Source: Shewanella sp. AS1 (GTDB taxonomy: Bacteria; Pseudomonadota; Gammaproteobacteria; Enterobacterales; Shewanellaceae). Taken from it: a stretch of 61,218 nt of DNA. The translations under genes and the position numbers were made by a program. This document shows, one piece after another, positions 1 to 8,676 of the stretch; position 1 is the stretch's first letter, and every line of letters starts with the position of its first letter. The stretch covers positions 1 to 61,218 of the forward strand of contig NZ_JAKCLJ010000016.1 of NCBI RefSeq assembly GCF_021412565.1, given 5' to 3'. The notes under the pieces are model-generated. The model did not search any database and had not been told where the DNA came from. It worked only from the letters and a program-made list of their open reading frames with translations.

Positions 1-4
1 ATTT

Positions 5-124
5 TGCTTGGTGACAATAGCTTTGTGGTCCCACCTGATCCCATCCCGAACTCAGAAGTGAAACGCAATCGCGCCGATGGTAGTGTGGGGTCTCCCCATG
101 TGAGAGTAGGTCATCGCCAAGCGC
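5..124 (+). rRNA. rrf: 5S ribosomal RNA
   Basis: The stretch is co-linear with E. coli 5S rRNA: the GGTGGTCCCACCTGA-like block, CCGAACTCAGAAGTGAAACG, the GCGCCGATGGTAGTGTGGGG block and the GAGAGTAGG block all occur in order. The ends pair (TGCTTGG with CCAAGC) to form helix I. It is the last gene of an rRNA operon whose 16S and 23S lie before the window. A strong terminator follows within 30 bases. The exact ends are set from helix I and could be off by one or two bases. Confidence 0.96.
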
Positions 125-153
125 CTATTTATTCTCGAAAGAGAGTCGATATT

Positions 154-181
154 CCCCAGCACACCGTGTTGGGGATTTTTT
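154..181 (+). terminator. Terminator of the rRNA operon
   Basis: CCCCAGCAC and GTGTTGGGG form a nine-pair stem with one G-U pair, followed by a T-rich tail. It directly follows the 5S gene. An almost identical hairpin recurs about 330 bases downstream. Confidence 0.92.
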
Positions 182-261
182 CGTTTAACGACTTCAGAAA
201 TACTTGCTTGATTTTACTAGCTCAGACCTGCTCCCATCCGCTCCTTATCGCCGCTGGCGCC

Positions 262-338
262 CAGAAGTGAAACGCAATCGCGCCGATGGTAGTGTGGGGT
301 CTCCCCATGTGCCCCCTTCGGGGATAATAAAGAGTAGG
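262..338 (+). pseudogene. Decayed second 5S rRNA copy
   Basis: Fifty bases (262-311) are identical to positions 53-102 of the intact 5S gene. The 5' half of the gene is missing, apart from scattered CCCATCC-like remains. After the identical block a 19-base segment with a small hairpin (CCCCC..GGGG) is inserted, after which AGAGTAGG resumes. Helix I cannot form, so a functional 5S rRNA is not expected. A second copy of the rrn terminator follows, so this looks like a tandem 5S-terminator duplication that has since decayed. Confidence 0.85.
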
Positions 339-463
339 GTGAGGGGGCTGCGCTTATCAAGCGAAGCTTGATGCTGCTTCTGAACGCGGAGAGCTTGCTC
401 GAAGCTGGCCATGACAGACGCCACTTTGGTTTTCACTTTTCGAAAAGTGAAGACAAAAAGTTA
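339..463. repeat. Palindrome-rich non-coding element between the 5S remnant and second terminator
   Basis: This segment replaces the 3' end of the second 5S copy. It holds TCAAGC-GAA-GCTTGA (stem-loop) and a perfect 16-base palindrome CACTTTTCGAAAAGTG at 436-451, followed by GACAAAAAGTTAACTCGG. The look is that of a dispersed intergenic repeat rather than coding sequence. No copy elsewhere in the window was noticed, so repeat status is an inference. Confidence 0.4.
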
Positions 464-484
464 ACTCGGAAGAGAGTCGAAAAT

Positions 485-512
485 CCCCAGCACACTGTGT
501 TGGGGATTTTTT
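485..512 (+). terminator. Second copy of the rrn terminator
   Basis: CCCCAGCAC and GTGTTGGGG stem with T-run, preceded by AGAGAGTCGA as in the first copy. Its presence supports a duplicated 5S-terminator unit. Confidence 0.88.
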
Positions 513-654
513 CGTTTGGGTGATTAAAAATCTGATAATACTATTAGGCTTGATCTAATCTTGTTTGTTTCAAAAAATTTAGTAAATGCTTAACTACAGC
601 GCTTTTCCGCCTAAGGCTGTGATCTCCGCGGCTAACATGCTATGCAAATATGGG

Positions 655-660
655 TATAAT
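655..660 (+). promoter_or_regulatory. Consensus -10 hexamer six bases before the YkgJ-like start codon
   Basis: A perfect TATAAT ends six bases before the ATG, and no Shine-Dalgarno sequence lies between. If this -10 is used, transcription would begin at or next to the start codon, giving a leaderless mRNA. No good -35 is visible. Confidence 0.5.
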
Positions 661-665
661 GTGGA

Positions 666-920
666 ATGAATTGTCGTTTAGGATGCGGTGCTTGCTGTAT
701 AGCGCCTTCAATAACCAGCCCTATACCAGGTATGCCTCAAGGTAAACCTGCTGGAGTGAGGTGCATTCAATTGGACGAGAATAATCTCTGTCGAATTTTT
801 GGTAAACCGGAACGTCCATTACTGTGCGATCGTTTTACTGCCGAGCCGGACGTTTGTGGTGAGTCGACAGAAGAAGCACTTTGGTTGATCACATCTTTAG
901 AAGCGGCGACGCAATCTTAG
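666..920 (+). CDS. YkgJ-family cysteine-cluster protein
   Basis: An 84-residue cytoplasmic protein with the family's pattern of conserved cysteines: CRLGCGACC near the N-terminus, [10 protein letters not shown] in the middle, then LLCDRF and DVCG. These cysteines are predicted to bind zinc or an iron-sulphur cluster. The biochemical role of the family is not settled. The ATG is chosen because it is the only one before the first Cys motif, but it has no ribosome binding site and sits just after a TATAAT box. The nsrR gene starts nine bases after its stop, so the two are likely co-transcribed. Confidence 0.85.
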   Translation: MNCRLGCGACCIAPSITSPIPGMPQGKPAGVRCIQLDENNLCRIFGKPERPLLCDRFTAEPDVCGESTEEALWLITSLEAATQS

Positions 921-929
921 AAGGTAGAT

Positions 930-1382
930 ATGCAGTTAACTCGTTATACAGATTTTGGTATCCGTACTCTAATGTACCTGGCGATACAGCCGGAGAGAGA
1001 AACCCTGTTTCGTATTGCTGAGATCACCGAAGTATTCGATCTCTCATCTAACCATGTGTCTAAGATAGTGCATCACCTAGGTAAAGAGGGGTATCTAAAA
1101 ACGATACGCGGAAAAGCCGGTGGTTTTAGGTTAGGTAAACCAGCTGAGCAGATCAATATCGGCGTGTTGGTGCGAACTCTGGAAAACTCGCTTGCACCGA
1201 TAGATTGCGCAAAACCATATTGTCGCTTTACCCCTGCCTGTAAGCTTAAGGGCGTGTTGTCTGAGGCGGTGGATGCCTATCTGGCCGTTTTAGACCGTTA
1301 TACGCTTGCGGATGTGATCAATAATCAGCAGGAGTTAAAGGCACTCTTGCCCGGTTTAGTCATACCGGTTGCCGTCGCTTAA
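930..1382 (+). CDS. nsrR: NsrR, nitric-oxide-sensing Rrf2-family repressor
   Basis: A 150-residue Rrf2-family regulator. An N-terminal winged helix (about residues 1-70, LSSNHVSKIVHHL as recognition region) is followed by Cys93, Cys98 and Cys104, the spacing of the [Fe-S] ligands of E. coli NsrR. Family members repress nitrosative-stress genes and release DNA when NO attacks the cluster. A good Shine-Dalgarno (GAAGGT) precedes the ATG. It follows the YkgJ-like gene; no typical NsrR target such as hmp or ytfE is nearby. The truncated haemoglobin further along is too far away to infer a link. Confidence 0.93.
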   Translation: MQLTRYTDFGIRTLMYLAIQPERETLFRIAEITEVFDLSSNHVSKIVHHLGKEGYLKTIRGKAGGFRLGKPAEQINIGVLVRTLENSLAPIDCAKPYCRFTPACKLKGVLSEAVDAYLAVLDRYTLADVINNQQELKALLPGLVIPVAVA

Positions 1383-1390
1383 GTTTTCCT

Positions 1391-2137
1391 TTAGTGCCGT
1401 GAATCCGTTAGTTGTGGCTGCTGAGCTATCCTGTAAGGCAGAAGCGCCGATGTTTTCACTAAGCTCAGGCTTTCGCTGCTGAGTCTCGATAGGTTTTTAT
1501 TGAGAAAGGCGATAGTTTCTGGATAGGGATGGCCGATAACAATAACGTGATTTTGGCTCTTAGCCAGCTTGAGGATCTGCTTAAACTGTTTTTCTAGCGC
1601 CTTTTCACTGACATCATTGTCGAGAAAGATCTCCCGTCTCATAAGCGGCACGCCATATTTTAATGCCATCTCGCCTGCCTTACTGTAACGTGTGGTGACA
1701 CTATCAACAAAATAGTTATCCTGTTGTTTTAGCGTCTGCATCAACCATCCCATAGGTTGTTCCATTTGGGTTAGCAGGCTCCCCATGTGGTTGTTCACCC
1801 CTCTAACATTTTCTATGCTGTTAAACGCGTCACTGAGTGTTTGCTTAAACTCCTCTTCCCCCATCTGATTGGTTAGGCCGCCAGGCCCGAGCTTCTTGCC
1901 ATTAAGCGCCTGCATAGGTAAGTGCAGCATGATCTCATGCCCTTTAGCACTGGCTTGCTTGGCGATTTTTTTGCCGAGTGGCGTATGGGGTAAGACGGAC
2001 AGGGTAACTGAGCTTGGCAGAGACAGTACGGCCTCATCGGTTTGGCGATAACCTATATCGTCAATAATGATAGAGACCTGAGCTGCGTGACTGTGAACAC
2101 TGATAAAGATAAAGGCTAATAAGAGTAATAAGCGCAC
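1391..2137 (-). CDS. Divergent polysaccharide deacetylase family protein (YibQ-like)
   Basis: A 248-residue protein with a signal peptide (cleavage probably after HSHA). The mature part has the divergent polysaccharide deacetylase fold: IIIDDIGYR near the start, HLPMQ, NHMGSLLTQ and VIGHPYPET. In this family the metal-binding set is only partly kept, and the substrate is unproven, presumably an envelope glycan. GTG start. It lies 13 bases after the S41 peptidase gene and belongs to the gpmI-envC-peptidase-yibQ cluster also seen in other gammaproteobacteria, consistent with a cell-wall role. Confidence 0.85.
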   Translation of the reverse strand: MRLLLLLAFIFISVHSHAAQVSIIIDDIGYRQTDEAVLSLPSSVTLSVLPHTPLGKKIAKQASAKGHEIMLHLPMQALNGKKLGPGGLTNQMGEEEFKQTLSDAFNSIENVRGVNNHMGSLLTQMEQPMGWLMQTLKQQDNYFVDSVTTRYSKAGEMALKYGVPLMRREIFLDNDVSEKALEKQFKQILKLAKSQNHVIVIGHPYPETIAFLNKNLSRLSSESLSLVKTSALLPYRIAQQPQLTDSRH

Positions 2138-2150
2138 GATATTTTAATAA

Positions 2151-3356
2151 TTAAGTATTGGTTTTTATCCATGTGATAGCCAAATTGACCAGCTTATCCT
2201 GTGCGACTTCATCATGGGGCGATAAGTTCTCGATTATAGGCACGTTTTCATTTGCCGTCATAGTATCGGATGAGATTTTTATATCTGGCTCTATGCCGAT
2301 GGAGTGAATGTCCTTGCCCTTAGGTGTGCTGTAGTGGGCTATGGTGAGCTTAATGGCATTACCTTCGATGAGGGTCGGGATCAGGCTCTGCACTGTCCCC
2401 TTGCCGAAACTTTTCTCTCCCATTAGTGTAGCGCGCTGGTTTTCCTGTAGCGCCGCGGCCAGCACTTCCGATGCCGAGGCTGAGCCTTTATTGATCAGGA
2501 CTATGATAGGCACCTTACTGAATATGTTGTGTGGCGAGGCAAAATAGTCTGCATTGGCATCGAAGAAGCGACCATTGGTGGAGACGATGCGACCCTTAGC
2601 TAGAAACAGATCGGCAATCTCAATGGCCTGGTCGAGCAATCCGCCAGGGTTGTTGCGCAGATCCAGGATCAAACCCGTTAGGGCTTTATCTTGCCATTGA
2701 TCGAGTTGCTTTATCATATCCTGGGTCGAGTCATCCTGAAAGTTGGCTAACTTGATGTAGCCAATCCCGCCCTCGAGCAGCTCGCCGCTGACGGAATTCA
2801 CATCGATAAAACCGGGTTTGAGGGTCACATCGATCAGCTCTCTGGAGTTGGGGCGGCTGAGGGAGAGATGGATAGCCAGATTGTGGCGGCTGTGAAATTT
2901 AATCTGTTTGAGCACAGTATCCAGCCGTTTGGGGTTGATGGACTCCTGGTTGACCTTGACTATCTTATCGCCGGGGAGAATACCGGCATTGGCGGCGGGA
3001 GAGTGGGGAAAAGGGCTGATGATAGTTACCTGCTCATTTTCGGTCGCGATTTCGATACCAAATCCGAAATACTCACCGCGATTAGTATCGACAAGTTCGT
3101 CGAACGCTTCCTGATCGAGAAAGGCAGAGTAGGGGTCGAGCTTGGCAAAGATACCGTCTATGGCTGCTTGGATCAGGGTCTGCTGGGAGATCTCATCCAC
3201 ATAATAGGTCTCAACCGTGTTGATCACATCCATCAGCTGGGCGTAGCTGGGCTGCGTCTGATATTTTTCGGCGTTCTCTTTACCGACCAGGGTGATAGAT
3301 AAGCCTAAGCTTAAGCCCAGCACTATGCAGGTAAAATATCTTAGGAATTGAGCCAT
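2151..3356 (-). CDS. S41-family C-terminal processing peptidase
   Basis: A 401-residue periplasmic protease with a signal-anchor-like N-terminus. A PDZ domain (roughly residues 90-175, with INPAANAG-like loop SPAANAGILPGDKI) precedes the tail-specific protease domain. The catalytic Ser is in KGSASASE and the Lys in KSFGKGTVQ, the Ser-Lys dyad of CtpA enzymes. The ATG at 3356 is preferred over the TTG two codons upstream because AGAGG sits six to seven bases before it. It is downstream of envC; in related bacteria this family acts on envelope proteins, including cell-wall hydrolase systems. Confidence 0.93.
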   Translation of the reverse strand: MAQFLRYFTCIVLGLSLGLSITLVGKENAEKYQTQPSYAQLMDVINTVETYYVDEISQQTLIQAAIDGIFAKLDPYSAFLDQEAFDELVDTNRGEYFGFGIEIATENEQVTIISPFPHSPAANAGILPGDKIVKVNQESINPKRLDTVLKQIKFHSRHNLAIHLSLSRPNSRELIDVTLKPGFIDVNSVSGELLEGGIGYIKLANFQDDSTQDMIKQLDQWQDKALTGLILDLRNNPGGLLDQAIEIADLFLAKGRIVSTNGRFFDANADYFASPHNIFSKVPIIVLINKGSASASEVLAAALQENQRATLMGEKSFGKGTVQSLIPTLIEGNAIKLTIAHYSTPKGKDIHSIGIEPDIKISSDTMTANENVPIIENLSPHDEVAQDKLVNLAITWIKTNT

Positions 3357-3389
3357 ACGCAACCTCTTGAAGAAGGGGTTGCCATCCAG

Positions 3390-4526
3390 TTAGCGTTTGC
3401 AATATCTCGCAGGATCGACCGCTTGCCCCTTGTGCCGTATCTCAAAGTATAGGCCAGGTTCGGTTTGTCCACCTGAGCGACCCACCAAGGCGATGGTTTC
3501 CCCCTTGTTGACATTGTCTCCAGCGCTCTTGAGTAGGGTTTGGGCGTGGCCGTAGAGGCTCATAAAGCCTTTGCCGTGATCGACAACCATAACCATGCCG
3601 AAACCTCTAAGCCAGTCGGCATAGATCACCTTGCCGGCAGAAACGGCCTCGATGGCTTGTCCTTCGGGCGCCGACATTAATACCCCTTTCCATTTCACTT
3701 CGCCCGAGCGTTGGCTGCCAAAGCCTGAACTTATCCGTCCCTTGGTTGGCCAGCTCAGCTTATTTCTGCTGGATAAGCCTTCCATTTTCGGATTGTCTTT
3801 CATGGCGTTCAGCGCCTGCTCAATGACGCGTTTCAGGCTGGCTTCTTCTATCTGAAGTTGCTCCAGTTTCGAGCCCTGACTACTGAGGGTGAGTTGCAGC
3901 TGGGTAAGGGTCTGTTGACGCTGCGCCTGTTCCTGATTAAGTTTCTTTGCCTGTTGCTGCTGATCTACAATCAGCGCATTGAGTCGGCGCTGTTGGCTCT
4001 GTTGTTCCTGTTCGACGGATTCGAGTTCGGTCACAGTCTGTTGCAGCTGCTTGATGGCATCCATGCGGGCATCGTTAAGATACTGGTAGTAAGCCAGCAG
4101 GCGTTCTATGGTGGCGGGACTCTGCTGGTTGAGCAGCATCTTGGTGTAATCGTGATTGCCTGCCAGATACGCACTGGACAGCTGATTAGCAAGCACCTTT
4201 TGTTGAGTTCCCTTTTGTTTATCCAGTTCCACTTTGCGGCTGGCTAATTCGGCGAGTTTTTTATCGGTTTCTTTTAGCGCATCTTTGGTGCTGTTAACCT
4301 TTTTGGCTATGCGTGCAATGGCTTGTTCATCCTGCTTAAGCAGTTTTTGCAGCTTTTCACGCTGACGGCTGGTGTCTTTTAGGCTCGATTGCTGACCGCT
4401 AATCTGCTTTTGTATCTCAGCTAACTCGGATTGTCGCTGCTTCAGGTTGGAGGCCTGAGCCGCGCCGCAGAGCATGATAAAGCCCGCAATAATGCAGGCT
4501 TTATAAAAACCAAATCGTGTAAGCAA
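3390..4526 (-). CDS. envC: EnvC, murein hydrolase activator
   Basis: A 378-residue exported protein. After the signal peptide (ending AQA) comes a long coiled coil (about residues 25-250, Gln/Leu rich), then a LytM/M23 domain. The LytM zinc site is incomplete, as in EnvC, which does not cut peptidoglycan itself but activates the amidases AmiA/AmiB at the division septum via FtsEX. The start is a TTG 14 bases after the gpmI stop, suggesting translational coupling; no better start fits the signal peptide. Confidence 0.93.
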   Translation of the reverse strand: MLTRFGFYKACIIAGFIMLCGAAQASNLKQRQSELAEIQKQISGQQSSLKDTSRQREKLQKLLKQDEQAIARIAKKVNSTKDALKETDKKLAELASRKVELDKQKGTQQKVLANQLSSAYLAGNHDYTKMLLNQQSPATIERLLAYYQYLNDARMDAIKQLQQTVTELESVEQEQQSQQRRLNALIVDQQQQAKKLNQEQAQRQQTLTQLQLTLSSQGSKLEQLQIEEASLKRVIEQALNAMKDNPKMEGLSSRNKLSWPTKGRISSGFGSQRSGEVKWKGVLMSAPEGQAIEAVSAGKVIYADWLRGFGMVMVVDHGKGFMSLYGHAQTLLKSAGDNVNKGETIALVGRSGGQTEPGLYFEIRHKGQAVDPARYCKR

Positions 4527-4540
4527 TCGAGACTCGCTTA

Positions 4541-6082
4541 TTATTTTAATGTGATAAGATTGCGTCCAGTCATCTCGGCTGGAACGGTTTGTCCCATCAA
4601 GGTTAACATGGTTGGTGCCAAATCACTTAATTTTCCGTTTGCGGAAATTTCAGCTTTGCGACCCACATAGATAAGCGGCACAAGTTCACTGGTATGAGCC
4701 GTGTGTGCCTGACCGGTTTGCTCATCTGTCATCTGCTCGGCATTGCCGTGATCGGCAGTGATTAAGCACTCACCATCAACCTTAGCTAAAGCCTCGACCA
4801 CGCGGCCGATAGAGGTATCGACAGCTTCACAGGCCTTAACGGCCGCCTCGAAATTCCCTGTGTGACCTACCATGTCGCCATTGGGGTAGTTACAGATGAT
4901 CACATCATATTTAGTCGATTCAATCGCCTCGACCAGCTTGTCGGTCAGTTCGGTGGAGCTCATCTCTGGCTGCAGATCGTAAGTGGCCACTTTCGGCGAT
5001 GGGATCAGGATGCGATCTTCGCCTTCAAATGGCTGCTCTTTACCGCCGTTAAAGAAGAAGGTGACGTGGGCGTATTTCTCTGTCTCTGAGATCCGCAGCT
5101 GCTGCTTGCCGCTGTTTTGCAGCACTTCGCCCAAGGTGTTGACTAAGTCCACCGAGGGGTAGGCAACCGGCGCGTTTATATCGGCGGCATATTCGGTCAG
5201 CATTATGAAGTTGACTCTCGGGGTCACCTTGCGCTCAAAACCGCTAAAGTCGGCGTCGACAAAGCTGCGGGTGATCTGACGGGCGCGGTCGGCGCGAAAG
5301 TTCATGAAGATCAGTGCGTCCTTATCTTTAAGGCTGACGACATCGCCTTCGGGTGTGGTGATGGCCGAGCTGGCAACAAACTCATCGTTTTCGTCGCGGC
5401 CATAGGCGGCTTCCAGTGCATCAACAGCATTGTTGTATTGATGTAGTGATTTTCCTTCAGTGATCAGCTCATAGGCCTGTGAAACCCGCTCCCAGCGATT
5501 GTCCCTGTCCATGGCGTAGTAACGGCCGATAATGGACGCTATCTGCCCTGCACCTAGTTTGGCAAAAAGGGCATTGAAATGTGCCAGGCTGGATTTGGCG
5601 CTGCGCGGAGGCGTGTCACGACCGTCGAGGAAAGCGTGCAGATAGACTCTTTTGGCGCCGCGCTTGACCGCCATGGTGCACATGGCTTCGATATGGTTCT
5701 CGTGGCTGTGAACACCGCCCGGTGACAGGAGTCCCATGATATGTACCGCGCCATCGGCGGCAATCGCCTTATCGACTGCTTCAATCAAGGCGGGGTTTTC
5801 AGCAAATTCGCCGTCGTCAATCGCCTTGCCGATACGGGTCAATTCCTGATACACCACGCGGCCAGAACCTATGTTGATGTGGCCAACTTCCGAGTTACCC
5901 ATTTGACCGTCGGGTAGTCCGACATCCAAGCCGGAACCTGAGATAAGTGAATTGGCGCAGGTTTGGGTGAGTTTGTCGAGAACCGGTGTGTTGGCGTGAT
6001 AAACCGCATTGTTATCGGTGTTTTCACGGTAACCCCAACCATCGAGGATCAGCAGTGCCAGAGGGCGTTTGCGTGTCGTCAT
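4541..6082 (-). CDS. gpmI: 2,3-bisphosphoglycerate-independent phosphoglycerate mutase
   Basis: A 513-residue cytosolic enzyme that interconverts 3- and 2-phosphoglycerate in glycolysis. It starts with [13 protein letters not shown] (metal ligand Asp), holds the phosphoserine motif [10 protein letters not shown] near residue 62, and ends with the Mn-binding [11 protein letters not shown] segment, as in the alkaline-phosphatase superfamily. An upstream in-frame ATG would add 22 hydrophobic residues not seen in the family, so the ATG before TTRKRP is chosen. It heads the envC-peptidase-deacetylase operon. Confidence 0.96.
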   Translation of the reverse strand: MTTRKRPLALLILDGWGYRENTDNNAVYHANTPVLDKLTQTCANSLISGSGLDVGLPDGQMGNSEVGHINIGSGRVVYQELTRIGKAIDDGEFAENPALIEAVDKAIAADGAVHIMGLLSPGGVHSHENHIEAMCTMAVKRGAKRVYLHAFLDGRDTPPRSAKSSLAHFNALFAKLGAGQIASIIGRYYAMDRDNRWERVSQAYELITEGKSLHQYNNAVDALEAAYGRDENDEFVASSAITTPEGDVVSLKDKDALIFMNFRADRARQITRSFVDADFSGFERKVTPRVNFIMLTEYAADINAPVAYPSVDLVNTLGEVLQNSGKQQLRISETEKYAHVTFFFNGGKEQPFEGEDRILIPSPKVATYDLQPEMSSTELTDKLVEAIESTKYDVIICNYPNGDMVGHTGNFEAAVKACEAVDTSIGRVVEALAKVDGECLITADHGNAEQMTDEQTGQAHTAHTSELVPLIYVGRKAEISANGKLSDLAPTMLTLMGQTVPAEMTGRNLITLK

Positions 6083-6313
6083 TGTGAGTACCTTTAAGTT
6101 TGAAAGTAAGTATAAAATCAGAAATTGATTAAATATTACTACGTACATAGAGGATCAAAAAGTGATTTACATCGATAGGGGTTATCGAGCCAGTCACAAA
6201 TTGACGATTCGGCGTTACTGTGAACGCCAACAACTTGCTGCAATTAACCGCGACAATCGGTTATACTGTGCCGCTCAAAATGAACATAAGCCACACAAGT
6301 AGGCCCGAAAATA

Positions 6314-6745
6314 ATGCAAGAATATATCGAATTTTTTAAAGCCAACCCTATGCTGAGTCTCGCTTGGATTGGTTTATTTGTCGCACTGATCGTCAGCGTC
6401 TTTAAGTCTAGCGTCTCTAAAGTGAAAACGGTCGATCATCAGCAGGCAGTGTTGTTAATTAACAAACAAGACGCCAAAGTGCTCGACGTACGCTCGAAAG
6501 AGGAATTCAAGAAAGGCCACATAGTTGACGCTGTGAACCTGCCTTTGGCCGAAATTAAAAATAATCAGATTTCTGCCCTTGAAAAGTTCAAAGCCAGTCC
6601 CATTATAATGGTATGCAATGCTGGAATGACTTCAGCGCAAGCTGCTCAGTTGATGGTAAAGGCGGGTTTTGAATCTGTTTACAACCTCAAAGGTGGTATG
6701 AGCGAATGGCAGCAGAACAATCTGCCTGTTGCCAAGAAAAAGTGA
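6314..6745 (+). CDS. Membrane-anchored rhodanese-domain protein (YibN-like)
   Basis: A 143-residue protein with one N-terminal transmembrane segment (about residues 14-30) and a cytoplasmic rhodanese domain. The active-site loop is MVCNAGMTSAQ, so the catalytic Cys is present, and the LDVRSKEEF and LKGGMSEW motifs are typical. The likely role is sulfur transfer or persulfide handling at the membrane. It is divergent from gpmI and precedes secB, the same order as yibN-secB-gpsA in E. coli. Confidence 0.92.
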   Translation: MQEYIEFFKANPMLSLAWIGLFVALIVSVFKSSVSKVKTVDHQQAVLLINKQDAKVLDVRSKEEFKKGHIVDAVNLPLAEIKNNQISALEKFKASPIIMVCNAGMTSAQAAQLMVKAGFESVYNLKGGMSEWQQNNLPVAKKK

Positions 6746-6809
6746 TAACCCGTGCAAGCTTGCTTTTACTGAGTAAGATTGATTAGAGTGTCATCTCTTA
6801 AAAAAATGG

Positions 6810-6836
6810 CTTAAATCCTCAAATGGAGGATTTAAG
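6810..6836. other. Perfect hairpin upstream of secB
   Basis: CTTAAATCCTC and GAGGATTTAAG form an 11-pair stem with a five-base loop. There is no T-run on the plus strand; on the minus strand a six-T stretch follows the stem a little later. It could weakly end yibN transcription, or fold in the long secB leader. Confidence 0.5.
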
Positions 6837-6941
6837 ATAAAACTAAAACTGGGATGGTGGCTGAGGTCTAATTGAGGACCCGAGTAGCAAAAGCCCTAAG
6901 ATGATTCTTATGAATCAAACAAATTGAATTAGGTAAATATT

Positions 6942-7433
6942 ATGGCTGAAGAAGTAGCAAACAACGAACAACAGGGTCCACAGTTCAACATTCAACGTAT
7001 CTACACTAAAGATATCTCTTTCGAAACCCCAAACAGCCCAGCTGTGTTCCAAAAAGAGTGGAGCCCAGAGGTTAAGCTAGATCTTGATACTCGCAGCGCT
7101 AAGCTGGCCGATGATGTCTATGAAGTTGTTCTGTCTTTGACAGTAACGGCTAAAAACGGTGAAGAAACGGCTTTCCTGTGTGAAGTTCAGCAAGCGGGTA
7201 TCTTCGCTATTTCTGGTCTGACTGAGCCACAACTTGCTCACTCTCTAGGCGCATACTGCCCTAACGTGCTGTTCCCATACGCTCGTGAAGCGGTTGGTAG
7301 CCTGGTTGCCCGTGGTACTTTCCCACAGCTTAACCTTGCACCAGTGAACTTCGACGCACTATTTGCACAGTACGTGCAGCAGCGTCAAGCAAGTGCTGAA
7401 GCGGCTCCAGCAGCTGACGAAGCGACAGCTTAA
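6942..7433 (+). CDS. secB: SecB, protein-export chaperone
   Basis: A 163-residue acidic protein matching SecB throughout: [19 protein letters not shown] at the start, [13 protein letters not shown], and the [21 protein letters not shown] block near residue 125. SecB tetramers hold preproteins unfolded and pass them to SecA. It has about 195 bases of leader after yibN with a hairpin. gpsA starts seven bases after its stop, the usual gammaproteobacterial order. Confidence 0.98.
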   Translation: MAEEVANNEQQGPQFNIQRIYTKDISFETPNSPAVFQKEWSPEVKLDLDTRSAKLADDVYEVVLSLTVTAKNGEETAFLCEVQQAGIFAISGLTEPQLAHSLGAYCPNVLFPYAREAVGSLVARGTFPQLNLAPVNFDALFAQYVQQRQASAEAAPAADEATA

Positions 7434-7439
7434 TCACGC

Positions 7440-8459
7440 ATGAACAACACTGCCGACATAACGGTACTGGGGGCGGGCTCTTATGGCACCGCCCTTGCTA
7501 TTTCTTTAGCCAGTAACGGTCATAAAACCTTGCTATGGGGCCATGAGATAGAGCATATCGAAAGGCTCAAGCAAGACAGAAGCAACGAAGCGTTTTTACC
7601 TGGTATCCCTTTTCCTGAGCTGCTGATCCCCGAAGCGGATCTGGCTACCGCCTTAGCCGCCTCAAACAATGTTTTGGTCGTGGTACCAAGCCATGTGTTT
7701 GGATTAGTGCTGGCTCAGGCCAAGCCTCATCTTCGCAAAGATGCTCGCATCGTCTGGGCGACCAAGGGGTTGGAACCTGAGACAGGGCGTTTGTTGCAGG
7801 ATGTTGCGCGCGAAGTGTTAGGCGATGCCTATCCGCTGGCTGTACTGTCTGGGCCGACGTTCGCAAAAGAGTTAGCCGCTGGCATGCCGACCGCTATCTC
7901 AGTTGCCGGAACCGACCAGAGCTTTACCCAAGATCTGGTGGAACTGCTGCACAGCCCAAGCCGTTTACGCGTCTACGCCAACGATGACTTTATTGGTCTG
8001 CAATTGGGCGGCGCGGTGAAAAACGTGATTGCTATCAGCGCTGGTATGTCAGATGGCATAGGCTTCGGCGCCAACGCCAGAACCGCACTGATCACCCGTG
8101 GCCTGGTGGAACTTACCCGTCTGGGTGAGGCTATAGGCGCACAGGCATCCACCTTTATGGGGATGGCGGGTCTTGGCGATCTGGTGCTCACCTGTACCGA
8201 CAACCAGTCCCGTAACCGTCGTTTTGGTCTGGCCTTAGGTCAGGGTCAGGATGTGGAAACGGCTCAGGCCGAAATTGGTCAGGTGGTCGAAGGCTACCGT
8301 AATACCAAAGAGGTTTACACCTTAGCCAAGCGCCTCGGCGTGGAGATGCCGATCACCGAACAGGTGTATCGTGTGCTCTATCAGGGCGGCACGCCTCACG
8401 AAGCGGCTAAGGCCTTGCTCGCCCGCGAGAAGAAGTCAGAAACCAAAGAGAGCGAATGA
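7440..8459 (+). CDS. gpsA: Glycerol-3-phosphate dehydrogenase [NAD(P)+]
   Basis: A 339-residue cytosolic enzyme that reduces dihydroxyacetone phosphate to sn-glycerol 3-phosphate for phospholipid synthesis. The dinucleotide-binding motif [10 protein letters not shown] is near residue 11, LSGPTFAKE is present, and the catalytic Lys lies in [10 protein letters not shown]. Length matches the family. It follows secB by seven bases, and a terminator follows its stop by about 60 bases. Confidence 0.98.
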   Translation: MNNTADITVLGAGSYGTALAISLASNGHKTLLWGHEIEHIERLKQDRSNEAFLPGIPFPELLIPEADLATALAASNNVLVVVPSHVFGLVLAQAKPHLRKDARIVWATKGLEPETGRLLQDVAREVLGDAYPLAVLSGPTFAKELAAGMPTAISVAGTDQSFTQDLVELLHSPSRLRVYANDDFIGLQLGGAVKNVIAISAGMSDGIGFGANARTALITRGLVELTRLGEAIGAQASTFMGMAGLGDLVLTCTDNQSRNRRFGLALGQGQDVETAQAEIGQVVEGYRNTKEVYTLAKRLGVEMPITEQVYRVLYQGGTPHEAAKALLAREKKSETKESE

Positions 8460-8518
8460 TCTCTGTCTCGGTTTATGCCGGTTATCGAGTTTATGTAGAA
8501 CAATATATGTAGAATCAT

Positions 8519-8549
8519 AAAGGGTGCTAAAATAGCGCCCTTTATTTTT
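8519..8549 (+). terminator. Terminator after gpsA
   Basis: AAAGGGTGCT and AGCGCCCTTT pair (one G-U) around a five-base loop, followed by ATTTTT. It closes the yibN/secB-gpsA unit. Confidence 0.88.
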
Positions 8550-8676
8550 GCCCTGTGCGCCATCTTTGGCAATTAAGCTCTGGCAATATTAGGTCAGGCA
8601 ATTCAGGCTCGGTAATCTAGCTTTACGATGCACCGCCAATGGGCAAATTTGTTCGTTTATCCTGTGGAGTTATAGC

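Noticed and set aside
262..338. Second functional 5S rRNA gene
   Set aside because: The 5' half and helix I are missing and a hairpin interrupts the 3' end, so only a remnant is claimed.
2868..3302. 144-codon plus-strand frame
   Set aside because: It lies entirely opposite the S41 peptidase gene, whose domains and motifs are complete.
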